Source: Catenaria anguillulae PL171 (Eukaryota; Blastocladiomycota; Blastocladiomycetes; Blastocladiales; Catenariaceae). Taken from it: DNA of 64,000 nt. The DNA is taken from NCBI GenBank assembly GCA_002102555.1, contig MCFL01000119.1:1-64000 (forward strand), written 5' to 3'. Positions 25,940-37,490 of this stretch are shown piece by piece; positions within the stretch are counted from its first letter, which is position 1; each line of letters starts with the position of its first letter. The position numbers and the translations under genes are program-made. Under the pieces are notes generated by a model. It saw nothing but the letters and a program-made list of their open reading frames with translations, was not told the origin of the DNA and did no database searches.

Positions 25940-27146
25940 ACATTCTCTTCTCGCTCAGTTGGTTGCTCATGACGTTGGCGGTTTGCATTCGCTTCACTTG
26001 TCTCCACCACTCTCAATCTCTTGCCGGTCGCCTCTCCATGCTTTTGTGTCGTGTTTCTTTTTTTTTTCGTTTTACCCGCCCTGTACACACATCCAGCATT
26101 CATTAAATACACGCTCAGGTTTTTTCAATGGTTGACCAAGGACTGAAGTGCGTACATGCACAATACAGATAAAAATTCTCGAAAGGATCGTCATCATGAA
26201 GTAGAACTCGTAGCAACTGCCCACGTGAACACGTCCTGGTGTCGATACACGATCAAGCCCACCTTTCTTTCGCATCACCTCACTAGCATGAGCCAGGGAG
26301 GTGGAGCCACTGCTTGAAGGATTCCTATAAATCTGAACCATTGGGGCTCCAACACCTTCCCCTCTACTTGCTACTTTGAAGTCTCTCATTGTTATCTTAT
26401 TAGATATATAATGAACTCCAAATCCCTCACCGTCGCTCTATGGTGGCTCCTCTCTCTTTGTCGCGCGCGAACTCAAGCTTAACTGTGCGTTTTTGCAAGC
26501 AACCAAGTCTCACCAGGAGTGCTCCTTCATACGGCTGGAGACCAAACACCCAGCGTTTACTGCTCTGAGGATGCGTGCAACTTTCCAATCTCCCACTGCC
26601 GTGTCCATTAGCTGAATGCACATTTCTCAATGACTTTGACGAGGATCTCGATGCTCCCTTTATTCCCCCGGCACTTTCAAGTGTTCCTACTCGCAAGGTT
26701 GTCGTGATCTCCATCCATGCACGATTGACCTCCCGAGTTGGCTCCTTGACTGTTGGGATTTGCCGCTGACGATAACCTATGAAAGAAGTTTAACTTCTTT
26801 CCCCTTTCGTACCGCCCATGGCGACTGGGTTTCTGCAGCGCCGGTCCCCAGACCGTGTGCAAGCCAGTATCTCTCCGAGGCATAAATCCCTCCCCTGCTG
26901 TTTTATGATCTCTATTCTTTCCTACTTGAATGCACTTGCCGTTTCTGATTCAAGACACCCGGGAATCCTAGTTCGCATCGTGAACCAGCAAGGCACATAT
27001 ATGATATATTTACATGTACATCACGTGAATTCGCTTGCAATTGGTCGTAAGCACAAGTTGTGCATTGCCGCGAAAAACAGAGTCTATCCAGGCATCATGC
27101 AACGAAACATTTAGCAAGTTGTACACATGCATTGGTGACAAACAAA
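25940..27146. other. Intergenic region, no gene seen
   Basis: About 1.2 kb lies between convergent 3' ends (the GPI-type gene and FAHD1). Open frames such as 26427-26714 show no recognisable sequence. The region is comparatively AT-rich. Confidence 0.45.
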
Positions 27147-27995
27147 TTACAATTCTGCCTCAACCTTGCGCGACTTGACAGTCCATGCTCCGTGTAACAC
27201 ACGCTTGCCCTCGGACTCGATGGCGGCCTCGATGGAATCGCCCGCCTTGATGGATGCCACGCCCTTTGGTGTGCCCGTCAAAATGACATCGCCCTCTTCA
27301 AGTGTCATGATTTGCGACACGTGCGAAATGAGCCGCGGGATCCTGACGATGGCAAGTGCGGTGAGCAATACAGAAACAACAATCGACAAGAAAGCGTCAA
27401 GAAACGCAACGCAACGCAACGCACTGGAAAATGAAATCCTTGGTCGACCCATCCTGTCTGACCTGTCCATTGACTTTCAACCACAACCGCACATTGTTGG
27501 GATCCTTGATTTGCGCCTTGCCCACGGCCTCGGTCACGGGGGTGAAATCATCAAACCCCTTTGCAACGCTCCACGGCATGCCGGCCTTCTTTGCCTTTTC
27601 CTGCAAGTCGCGCGCAGTCAAGTCAATGGCCAGTGTGTATCCAGCAACGTGGTCCATGGCTTGTGCCTCGGGGACTTGTGTCGCGCGCTTGCCAATGACC
27701 ACGCCCAGCTCGACTTCGTGGTGCACGTCGCATTGCGCAGGGATGGTGATGGGTTGGCCGGCGGGGCGGTACGACGACGTGGGTTTCAAAAAGAACATGG
27801 GTTTGGTCGGCACGGCGTTGCCGAGCTCCTTGGCGTGGTCGCTGAACGGGCCAAGACGCACACAGACTGGGTCAGCATCGGGTTGGTCGAACGATGGCGA
27901 GTGCAATATGGGCATGGGGAGACGACATACGCAAAGTTGCGGCCAATGGCGACAATCTTGCGGCCAGTAGTGCGAAACGTGGACAGGGCAGACAT
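27147..27995 (-). CDS. Fumarylacetoacetate hydrolase-domain protein (FAHD1 family)
   Basis: FAHD1 proteins are Mg-dependent acylpyruvate hydrolases and oxaloacetate decarboxylases, usually mitochondrial. Exons 27931-27995, 27425-27841 and 27147-27342 give 225 residues, the usual family length. Splicing of intron 1 yields the hallmark IGRNFADHAKELGNAVPTKP, then MFFLKPTSSY. The metal-binding acidic residues lie in HHEVELGVVIGKRA (Glu-x-Glu) and IDLTARDLQ (Asp). The C-terminal block is IPRLISHVSQIMTLEEGDV followed by ILTGTPKGVA. Intron 2 begins inside an ACGCA repeat. No clear mitochondrial presequence is visible at the short N-terminus (MSALSTFRTTGRK). It is divergent from the URC4 gene. Confidence 0.93.
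27403..27424. repeat. ACGCA tandem repeat at a splice donor
   Basis: About four and a half copies of ACGCA sit at the start of FAHD1 intron 2 on the minus strand. They create several near-identical GTTGCG/GTGCGT donor-like sites; the frame requires the outermost one (GTGCGT). Confidence 0.75.
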
Positions 27996-28481
27996 GGCGA
28001 GTGGGTGATCCTGTTGGGGCGAGAAGGGCGAGACGATAGATCCTGGTGGAGCCTGCAGCGGACGGGATGGTTACGGGGAGTGCATTGAGTATTTGTGCGG
28101 CATTCCCATTGATTCAGTCATGCATATTCGTCCTATTTTTGGCCAGGGAAATGAGCTGTGCAGCGACCGGAGTCGCCCGTGCTCCGTGGTATTCCGTGCC
28201 ATCGATCGGCATATTTATGGTACGGCCGAGTTGATTGCTGCAAAGGATGGCCGGCCGCTCTGCCGGTATTGGCCCCGGGGGCGAGCTGTGCCCTGATACT
28301 TGCCTATTTTTTCATGATATGGCATGTCTCGGGCGCCATTGTCTCGCGGCCGATCGGCTTGACACGCTTTGGGCAGATCGCGTGCAAAATCGTTGGGGAC
28401 GGTCAGTCGCTCGCCCATGACAGTGGATTTCGGCATATCGGTATTCACATCGCCGCTCAAGACACTCACGCACCCTTCACA
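27996..28481. promoter_or_regulatory. Bidirectional promoter between FAHD1 and URC4
   Basis: These 486 bases separate the divergent starts of FAHD1 (minus) and URC4 (plus), so the two genes may share regulatory sites. No specific operator was recognised. Confidence 0.5.
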
Positions 28482-29918
28482 ATGCACCCGGACACACCTA
28501 CCTACCTGGAAACCCTCGACGCCATTCGTGACCGGTGCCACGCCGTGCTGGCCCTGGCCCGCTCCGGCGCGGCTGGCGCCACCGCTGCGTCCTTTACCTT
28601 TGACGCGTCGCGCCTGCCCGCCGTAGCCGACTTTGTTACCTCGCTCATCCGCCGCGACTATCCCGACGTCACAAAGGTCCCGCCGCACTCGCGCTGGCGC
28701 CACTACCAGATGGACGGCATCGATCGCGTGCAGAAGCTCGTGGACGCCTGGGCAGGCGCTGGCGTCGACAAGCACGAGCAGGCCCGGCGCGTGCTCGACT
28801 TGTTCATCGTGTCGGTACTGCTGGATGCGGGCGCGGGCAACGATTGGAAGTATGCCGAGAAGGCCACGGGGAAGACGTATGCCAGAAGTGAAGGGTTGGC
28901 GGTGGCTGCCTTGGACATGTTTGCGAGCGGCGCGTTTTCGTCGGATGCTGCCAACCCGTTCCAGTGTGATGGTATGCGCACATGTGATGCCCATTGGCCG
29001 ACCTGCAATTGTCCTTGAACACTGTGCTAAAGATTTTGATTCCATTACATAGCTCAAGGGCTCCAAAAGCTCACGGTGGACGACTTGGCCAACGGGTTTC
29101 AAGTCTCGGCCACCAATCCGTTGGTTGGCCTCGAAGGCCGCCGCAATTTGCTCGCGAGTCTTGGTCACTTGATTGCCTCCTCACCATACTTTCGTGGCAC
29201 CTCGGTTCGTCGCGGCCCGTCACGAAGCAAATCCCATGGTACATGATTGTGCTAATTTGCCCTCTTCATTACGCTCGAGTAGACGGTAGCCCGCCCAGGC
29301 AACATCTCCGACTACCTCTTGTCGCACGCCACGTCAGGCTCACACGTCGACCTGACCCACCTGTGGACCGCAATCCAATCGCTGAAACCCATCTGGCCCG
29401 CACGCATCACGCTCGCGGGCGTTGCCCTGGGTGATGTCTGGCAATGCCCGCTGTTGCCGTCGGGCTCGTCGCTGGTTCCTTTCCACAAGCTCAGCCAATG
29501 GCTGACCTACTCGCTCATGGAACCTTTGGAATCCATTCTTGGACTGCGCGTCGACGGCAAGGCCAAGCTCACGGGGCTCGCAGAGTACCGCAACGGTGGC
29601 TTGTTCATGGACATGGGCGTGTTGACGCTGACGCCTGCGGCGCTGGCGCGCGCAACCATGTCGGGTGGCCATGAGAGCGTGCCGCTGTTTGAGCCGTCGG
29701 ACCCGGCCGTGGTCGAGTGGCGCGCGTTGACGGTGGCCTTATTGGATGACGTGGGCAAGTTGGTCAGGGAGAGGCTGGGCATGACCGAGGACCAGTTAGA
29801 GCTGGCAAAGGTGTTGGAGGGAGGCACGTGGAAGGCTGGCAGGGAGGTGGCCGCGGAAAAACGGCCAAAGACAAAGGGTCCGCCCATGAACTTGATTAGT
29901 GACGGGACAGTCTTTTGA
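28482..29918 (+). CDS. URC4: Uracil catabolism protein 4 (URC4/DUF1688)
   Basis: URC4 is needed, with URC1, for the fungal URC route of uracil breakdown; its exact reaction is unsettled. Exons 28482-28971, 29053-29204 and 29283-29918 give 425 residues, the normal family size. Recognisable blocks are PPHSRWRHYQMDGIDRV, the helix RVLDLFIVSVLLDAGAG followed by NDWKYAEKATGKTYARSEGLAVA, then FQVSATNPLVGLEGRRNLL, ARPGNISDYL after intron 2, FHKLSQWLTYSLMEPLE and GLAEYRNGGLFMDMGVL. The C-terminal family signature KVLEGGTWKAGREVA is followed by GPPMNLISDGTVF at the stop. The gene shares a 486-bp divergent promoter with FAHD1. Confidence 0.95.
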
Positions 29919-31070
29919 GAGGTTTGTGCGCCTTGTGCGGTCAATGTTTCGAGATTTGTTTCTTTGCTGTTTTCCTGTGCTTTTTGTTGCCACATGATTA
30001 ACCCAATGTAGAAAAGGTGTACAAATTTCGATGCAGCCAAAGGAACCACTCGCATACATTTGGCGATGAGGTCTAGCATACAGAACCCAGGCTGATTGGA
30101 CAGCACTCAATTGGAACGACGGAGTTTACAGTCGGGTCTGCCCTGATCTCACGAGTCACGACCAGCGCTTTCGAAACAATCCTTGATCGCTCGCTCGAGG
30201 CCACAACCTGACCTGGAACAGCTGTAACTCAGAATTGCTCAAGGGCAGGGAAGCCATTCCATTCATAATTCATTGGGCAGTTGGCCGAGTTCGACGCTCC
30301 TCTGACAGGCCAGCTGCGGCGGACCAATGGGGCCAAAGTGAGCTGAATATCGCGTTGCTCTCTGCCGGCTGCAGTGGCCGCAGACCGCCCATTGTTTCCC
30401 AATGTTATATTTCTCGCCTGACAGATGCGCGGTGGAACACCGAATCTGGTGGAGAGGAGCCCGGACTGGACTGCGAGCAGACCGAGGAATAGGATTTATT
30501 GAGTAGGTAGGTAGGAAAGTAGGCAAAGGCCCGATCACCTTCCCCCAACTCACACGCACGACGTCGACTCGTGGTCGCCGAACGCAAAAGGAGCCGGCCG
30601 AGATCACTTGAATGGCTCATGGATACGAACATGCACTATTGGCACACCAGACCGTGTGCAATCATCCTTTCCATTTGCTCGGCATCGTCCTCGGTCACTC
30701 ATCTTGCCAATCAGGCCGCGGCCGTCAAACCAGCGCACGTCTTCCAACACGGCCGAGCTCACGACGTCGACACGGCTCGGACGATCCAACAGCAAGCACA
30801 CGTCGGGCCACCCGCGTCGCCCTCGGTAGCCGCCAAGTACAGTTTTTCCACAATCTGACACAGTCCTAGAATTCATACACGACTTTCCGCATTTCCAAGT
30901 CACCGTCTGCCATCTGTTTCCCCCACACTTGCCGATCCCGAGCCCATTTCCCGGCTCCCGCTTTTCTCCGTTCCCAGGCCTTGCTGTCCACATCACATTC
31001 CGCCCACTCGACCATTTTCGCTACGACAAATCACAACACCCGGTCCAGTGACGCGCCCGCCTGCACCCAC
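29919..31070. other. Intergenic region, no gene seen
   Basis: About 1.15 kb lies upstream of the RasGAP gene. No convincing coding frame was seen. The last 200 bases are pyrimidine-rich, as in other promoters in the window. Confidence 0.45.
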
Positions 31071-34000
31071 ATGGCAACATCCTTCCTGACGGTCGGCACG
31101 GCCTCCCCGTCGGGCGTGCTCGCGCCGCCCCCAGGCACAGCCCTGCGACGCGACCACCGGATCGTACTTCGCGTGATTGAGTCGCGATTCTCTGCACAAG
31201 CCATGCCTTCGAGCGACATTGATATTTTCGCAATCGCTCGAATCACATATGCAGGGGCCCCGTCCATTTCGGGCCCCTCGTCTCCTCTCTCTCCCACGCT
31301 CGACGGCGGTTCTCATGGACCGGGTCAGCGACCAGATTTGGCGCCGCCACCACCAGTCTCGGGATTTCGCAAAATGTCGCTCATTGTCGGCAGGCCGCCA
31401 GCACACAGTACAAGTGATCTCAGCAGCGGATCGGCGAGCGGGTTAGCGTCGCTCAGTCGCCGGTCGTCGACCACAGTGCAAGTTGGGAAAACACCCACGC
31501 TGTACCGCGTGAGGGACTCTGGGTTCTTTGACCACGCGTTTGAAGTGGATTTGGTGAGTGACGTGCGGTACATTGAGGTGGAGCTATACCAAAAACGCAT
31601 GCTCAAAGACAGCTTGCTCGGATCGGTCGTGATCCCCGGCGATTCGCTCAGCACACACAAACCGCTTGAAAAGTGGTTTCCCGTCAAATCGCATTCATCG
31701 GCCGCCTTGCTTTCTTCACCCACAGCAGATACCGCACCAACACTGCCGCTTTCATCGCCCACACATGCTCCAGGCACGCTCGACCTCGCACTCAAGCCTA
31801 CAACTTCCTCGTCCTCCTCCTCCAAACCCGACGCAGACTCAACAGGCATCACGCTCCGAATACGCCTAGCCTACTGGAACGAATACCTGCTCCCGCTCAC
31901 CGTGTACAAGCCACTCGTGGCCGTGCTCATGGACCCCAAAATGGCCGTCATCTCGTGCCTGGAGCGATCCGTTGAAGAGGATCGTGACGACGTTGCACGC
32001 ACGCTCGTGTCGGTCATGTTCTCAATGGACATGCACGAGCCCTTGCTCATTGGCATGGCCACGCGCGAGGTGCAGGCGACCGCGTCGCCCACGCTCTTTT
32101 TCGCGCAAATTCGGTTGCGTCAAAGGCCCTGGATCATTTCATGAAGCTCGTCGGCAAGCAAATGTTGGACAATGCCTTGCGGCCCGTCATCAAAACCATC
32201 ATTGCCGACAATCGAGTGTGCGAGCTGGACCGGTCACGCTTGGCCCCTACATCCTCGTCTCGTCATCGTCATCTTCGTCGCCTGCGTCTTTGTCGGCAGC
32301 AAGTGGCACATCCAACAGTGCAAGTACCGGCGGCGCAACAACAGCAGGATCCGGATCACCCACGTCGGCTGCCGACGCCTCATCTAGCAGCAGCACAAAA
32401 CCCAACTCGGTTGACCAACAATTACAAGACAATCTTGCTGCCCTCGAAGGCTACATTCGCTGGACCGTCGAGCGCATCATTGGCACGTCAGAAGAATGCC
32501 CACGCACACTTCGCAACGTGTTTACCGCCATGCGCTCTGCCGCGTCCATCAAGTGGCCCATGGACCCGCACGTGCCCTACACTGTCGTCTCGTCATTTTT
32601 GTTCTTGCGCCTATTCAACGCGGCCATCTTGGGGCCAAAGCTGTTTGGCCTGTGCGACGTGTTTCCCAACGCAAATGTAGCAAGGACACTGACGCTTGTG
32701 TCAAAGTCGATGCAGCAGCTGGCAAATGGAAGCTTGTTTGATGGTGCAAAGGAGCCGTACATGACTCCGTTGAATCCCTTCTTGTACGTTTATGCTTGCT
32801 CGTATGTTTTGCTCATGATGTCCATTTTCTTGACTCACCAGCCTGGCCGTCGGCATATACACACACACACATACACACAAACACAGAGAAACGCTTTTTC
32901 CAAAAGTCCGCACATTCATTGAACTCATGTCAACACCCGTTTCACGTGTCATGCCCTCGGCTCGGAAACCAAGCATTTCCATGCACGCGGGCCACCCGTC
33001 CATGCTTTCGCCGACCAATACAGCATTTTCATTGCCGCCAATGTCCGAAGCAGGTCACCACCGGACAATTGACCGCTCGTCATCGCTGGGCGTGCCGAGC
33101 GCTTCATCTTCAGAGTCGCCGTCGGCGTCGGCAAAAAGTCCCGGAGGGTCGTCCACGTCAAGGAAAAAACTCGTCAAGAAGTTGTTTGGCGGTGGAAGTG
33201 GTAGTGGATCCTCGTCGTCGAATGCGCCAGGGTCCAGTGATGGGTTGGATGGCGGCGGGTCGACGGGCAAGACAGGGAAAGGCTTGCAAACTTCAAAGTC
33301 AAGCATGCTGGGCGGATCGAGTGGATCGATTACTGCAGGTGGTGACATGATGAAGAGCATGGGTACGCAATCAAATCTCGGCCCAGATCCAATTTTCTTA
33401 ACCCAATTGCACTGACACTGGCCCCTTACCGGCAGACATTGAGCGCGAATTCGCCGACTTGTTCCGCATCCTGACACGCATCATTGACGTGATGCAAAAG
33501 CAAGCCAACGACGCCGAGCTGCCAAGCGTCAACCGCCTCGCCATCATCTTGCGCGAGCTCACAGCCATCAAGGAGCGCCGCATGTCTGCGGCCCCGTCGG
33601 CTGCACTCATCGACGCCATCACGCGCGCACGCGAACTGGCGGCAGCTGAAGGCGGAGAACCAGCGGTTGGGTCGCGCAGGTCGTCGACGGCGTCATCGTG
33701 TGTCAATGATTCACGGCGCGGGTCACTCGCATTAGCCAATTCCGAGCCATTTGTGGCCGATTGGGTCGTTTCGAGTCCACCCAATGAGCCAGCCGCGGGC
33801 ATGAGCACGTTGCCGCATACGGGAGTAGCGGGCGGTGGCCCACCTGGAGCCCCATTTGGTGTCACATTGCGGGATATTGCACACAGCGCAAGCGGAAGTG
33901 GGTTGTCGGATTCGGCACCACAGCTCGGGACCCCGGCGGGCAATGCGAATGAGAATGCCGCGGCGGGGGCGGCTTCCACACAACCACCCTTGGCAGCGTC

Positions 34001-34337
34001 CGGCGCAACGCCGCCAAGCACAAGATCGCGCGTGTTTGGATTCCATCGCCCGAGTTCGGGCACGGGCAGCTCACGCAGCCGGTCGTCCACAATGAGTAAT
34101 GGCCGCAGCGGCCTGTTTCGTGGGTTTTCGTTAACTGTGGATCACGAGTCGCCGAGCTCAAACGGGGATTCAAGCGGCGATTCTAGTGTAAAGAAGGCTG
34201 GGAGCCAAGGGACCGTGGTTGGTGCAAACGGCGAATCGCAGCTGCGCTCGTCAGCGCCCATGCTCGTCGTGTCGGGAAGCGGGGATGAGCCAGAAAGCAG
34301 ATTGGCGGACGAAGTTGGGGCGATGCACATCCGGTGA
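31071..34337 (+). CDS. C2-domain Ras GTPase-activating protein (two apparent frameshifts)
   Basis: This RasGAP stimulates GTP hydrolysis by Ras-type GTPases. Exons 31071-32783, 32887-33362 and 33436-34337 give about 1030 residues. The N-terminal C2-like region includes LRVIESRFSAQAMPSSDIDI and VRYIEVELYQKRMLKDSLLG. The GAP domain follows: VYKPLVAVLMDPKMAV, then FRANSVASKALDHFMKLVG (arginine finger), LGPYILV, CPRTLRNVFTAMRSAA, FLFLRLFNAAILGPKLFGL and LVSKSMQQLANGS, ending NPFLETLFPKVRTFIELMS across an intron. A Ser/Ala/Gly-rich insert of about 55 residues interrupts the domain. One missing T near 32100 and one missing C near 32230 are needed to hold the frame; both are at homopolymers. The C-terminal half is Ser-rich with one helical block, DIEREFADLFRILTRIIDVM. 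Confidence 0.85.
32857..32886. repeat. CA microsatellite at RasGAP intron acceptor
   Basis: A roughly 30-nt (CA)n tract fills the end of the RasGAP intron and forms the CACAG acceptor itself. Confidence 0.85.
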
Positions 34338-35417
34338 TTCGCACTTGTCCAGATGGTTTGGGTGGCTGTTCTTCTTCGTTCCAGGTTTTGCGTTTTTTGC
34401 CTATGCCCTCTTGAGAGTTTGTCAATATCGATCATTATTTTCGTAATGTCTTTTTCGCTCTTTGGTACCTTGTCTCTTGCTGTCGGCCCGCCCATTCAAA
34501 CCCAGCTTTCCCGCCCCCCGTCCCGTTTCCCACCACCGTCGTCTTTTTTTTTTTTTGTTTCGCATCATCCTATTTTTCAATGTCGTCTCCAGTCACTCCC
34601 ATTCATTTCGTTTGTTTTCACGTTACCTCTGCGCTGTTGCGCTGGTGTCCAACCAACCGTCCATCCTGCCCTGTGCTTTCACCTGTTGCCCTTGCTGGGG
34701 CCGATTCCGTCCTTGCTCTGTGCTCTGATTGTTGTGTCTGTTGGTCTTTCAGTCGTCCATTCCCTCGCTGCTTCCAATACACGGCGACCGGTTTTGTTCC
34801 AGATGATTCTGCTGCCTGTCGATATCTCCGGGTACGCAAGCGTGGGAACTGCGCTTGCAGCTGCATCAGCTCTTCTCCACTTCGCGGCGAGAGAGGCTCA
34901 GGCGTGGCGGCCGCCACGGGCAATGATGATTGGCTGCCGATTCAGTTGCCGTCACATTGGTCAACCGCATATGATCTTGCCTGCCTCGCGATCGAAAACG
35001 CCTCCCAACTCGGGACCCCTGCGCCCATCGCCATTAGGGGTACCCCTGGCGCCATACCTCGGCATGAAGCACCATGCCAACAAATTTTACATCCTGATAC
35101 CTATGCACGCTCCTGAATGTTGTATTCTTTATTTACCCTGATGCCCGAAGCATCACGCACATCCGACGCCTACTCTGGAGTCTGTCAATCCCATCCCCAG
35201 TTCACGTTGAATGCGACGCCCATAACTGCACACTGTCTCGCGCTTGCTCCGCCGACCCCAGTTTCGAGGTTTCGAGTCATTTCTACCGCCACTCCAGTCC
35301 TCTCAAAACCCTGACCCATCCCCTCGCGTTCAAGATACGTCTCTCTGAGTCTATTCTTCAGCCCGAGTCAACATTTCCAGCTTCAACGAACGTCCGATCC
35401 GTTCCTCGTCGCCCATC
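34338..35417. other. Intergenic region, no gene seen
   Basis: About 1.08 kb lies between the RasGAP stop and the bestrophin-family start. It includes a long T/C-rich stretch (34490-34650, with a T run near 34546). A 262-codon open frame starting at 34353 is rich in Phe/Leu/Pro/Ser, as expected from pyrimidine-rich untranslated DNA, and was not called. Confidence 0.5.
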
Positions 35418-36706
35418 ATGTCTCCCTTCTTGGCCTACTACGGGTACCCAGACATGCTGCGTGTCCGCGGCAGTGTCGTGGTCCCCGTCATGTTCCCTGT
35501 TCTCGTCGTCACCATTTGGGCCGTGCTTGTTTCTATCCTCAATGCTGCCACCGACAACTGGTTCTCGGTACGCTCTATTCTCTACGTAATCACTGAACGG
35601 ACCTTTGACTGACTCGCCGTTGGATGTTTTGGTTCTAGATCAAAAACACCCTGTTTGTGACGCTGACGGGTTTCGTCCTGTCCTTGCTCCTTGCCTTCAA
35701 GAATAACACCTCGTACGAGAAGCACAATGAGGGCCGCAAGCTCTTTGCCACCCTGCTCACGGCCTCCCGCAACGCCTCGCGGCTTATCTGGGTGGGTGTC
35801 GCCGAAAAGACCGAGGCAGATGTGATTGAAAAGCGCCAAGCCATCCGCTTGATTTTGGCCTTCTTTATTGCTGTCAAGAACCACTTGCGCGGTCAAGACG
35901 GGTTGCAAGACGAGCACGGCCGGATGCGTGTGGAGCTGGTCGAGTTGATTCCCGAAAACAAGCGCGCCGTGATTATGGCGCAAGCACAGCGTCGCCGGCA
36001 GTCGACTTCGGCGCCAACGTCGCCCGTGGTAGCAACTGTGGCCGAGGCGGCGTCGGGGGCCGCGGCGGCCACCAATGCGGCCACACTGCACAACCGGGCT
36101 GGCGCCGGTCACAAGCATCACGCCAAGGGTTACCTTTCGCTCAACGACGCCAACGTGCCCGCCGACATTTCGCATTTCCTTGCAGCATGGATCCATTCCA
36201 TGTTCAAGGCCGAAAAGATTGACTCGTCCCAATTCGGGTCCATCAACTTGGCCATCAATGTCATGGTCGAGACGCTCACCAGTCTGGAGCGTGTTGCCAC
36301 GTCACGGATCCCGACGGCCTACGTAGTCCACTACAAGCAGCTCATTTGGCTGTACCTGCTCTTGCTCCCCTTCCAACTGGTCCCCGCATTTGGCCCGCAA
36401 GGTGGCCTCATCTGGTCGCCCATCATGACCTTCCTGGTCGCATTTGTGTTCCTTGGCGTGGACGCCATTGGCAACGAGATCGAGCAGCCGTTTGGGACCG
36501 ATGCGGGAGATTTGCCGCTGGATGTGTATGTCAAGGACCTGCGCAACGAGCTCGAGGAGCTTCTTGCGTCCAACGTGGACGATTTGGCGTTTTGGTCGCG
36601 GCCCGCCGATCCGGCCGTGTCGATTCCTGAGACGGTTGTGGAGATTGACGAGGCGGCCGCCGAGCAGGTGCCGGTGCCGCCGTTGCCCGCCAACCTCGGC
36701 AAGTAA
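35418..36706 (+). CDS. Bestrophin-family (UPF0187) anion channel
   Basis: Exons 35418-35567 and 35639-36706 (intron GTACGC to TTCTAG, 71 nt) give 405 residues. It belongs to the bestrophin/UPF0187 group of pentameric anion channels. Hydrophobic segments include VVVPVMFPVLVVTIWAVLVS, TLFVTLTGFVLSLLLAF and, later, QLIWLYLLLLPFQLVPAFG and IMTFLVAFVFLGVDAIG. Family markers are LLAFKNNTSYEKHNEGRKLF near the first pore helix, SRIPTAYVVHYKQLIWLY, and the C-terminal GNEIEQPFGTDAGDLPLDVY acidic motif. An Ala/Ser/Thr-rich insert with a HKHHAKG segment lies in the middle cytosolic part. Membrane location (plasma or vacuole) cannot be read from the sequence. Confidence 0.9.
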
Positions 36707-37490
36707 GCGTGCACCTGTGATTGATGGTCGGTGGCGTGAACAAAATTGGGTCCTTTGTGTTGTTGTAGAGTATTCGGGGCGCATGGTTGCCAGGCCCGCC
36801 CTGCTATGATAGATCCTCTCCCCTCCGTTTTCCTCACTGCTCACTGTTTGTGTTTTCCATCCCGCACGCTGCGTGATGTTTTTGATTCCCATTTCTTGCC
36901 TCTCTCTCGTATCTATAAGTATCGTGATTGTAAGCCAGCATTGCGCCTGGGCACTGGTCGCCCACCACGTCGTCACCCTGCGACGACGACTGTCATGCAA
37001 AAGTCTGACCAACATGTGCATGCATTCCGAGTCATTGCAGGGTGAGACAATTCAGCACCCCTGAAAAGGTGAGACCCGCGATCATCAGTGTGCACAATTC
37101 CGAGGATGGAAAGGTAGACAGACCTTTGCTACTTCTGTATTTACTTGACGAAAGAATTGTGCAAATGAAGGTGCGTATGATGACCATAACTCAAGGCAAT
37201 CAAGAAGACCGTGCACAGATCGCTCTCAGCAAAAGATCCTGTCGCTGGCTTCCCATGCCTCAAGTTTCGTCTCTCGAGTCTTCAATGGAAGGAGCGGGCC
37301 GCGTCTCCATCCTGCATGACGACTGAAAGATCATGCGGTTGAATTGCTCCTCGGACCCACATGTGCTAACATCAAAAGGCACGGCACCTCGCATTACACA
37401 GGCACTGACATTTCTTCTGTGCAATTCGACGTATCTTGTCCTTCACCCTGGATCAACAATCCTCGTGCGCTGTACTATTTCACCGTCATC
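36707..37490. other. Intergenic region, no gene seen
   Basis: These 784 bases lie between two plus-strand genes. No coding frame was recognised. Confidence 0.45.

Noticed and set aside
34353-35141. 262-codon frame after the RasGAP gene, hydrophobic in places
   Set aside because: The hydrophobicity comes from T/C-rich untranslated DNA (Phe, Leu, Ser, Pro codons); no start context or family.
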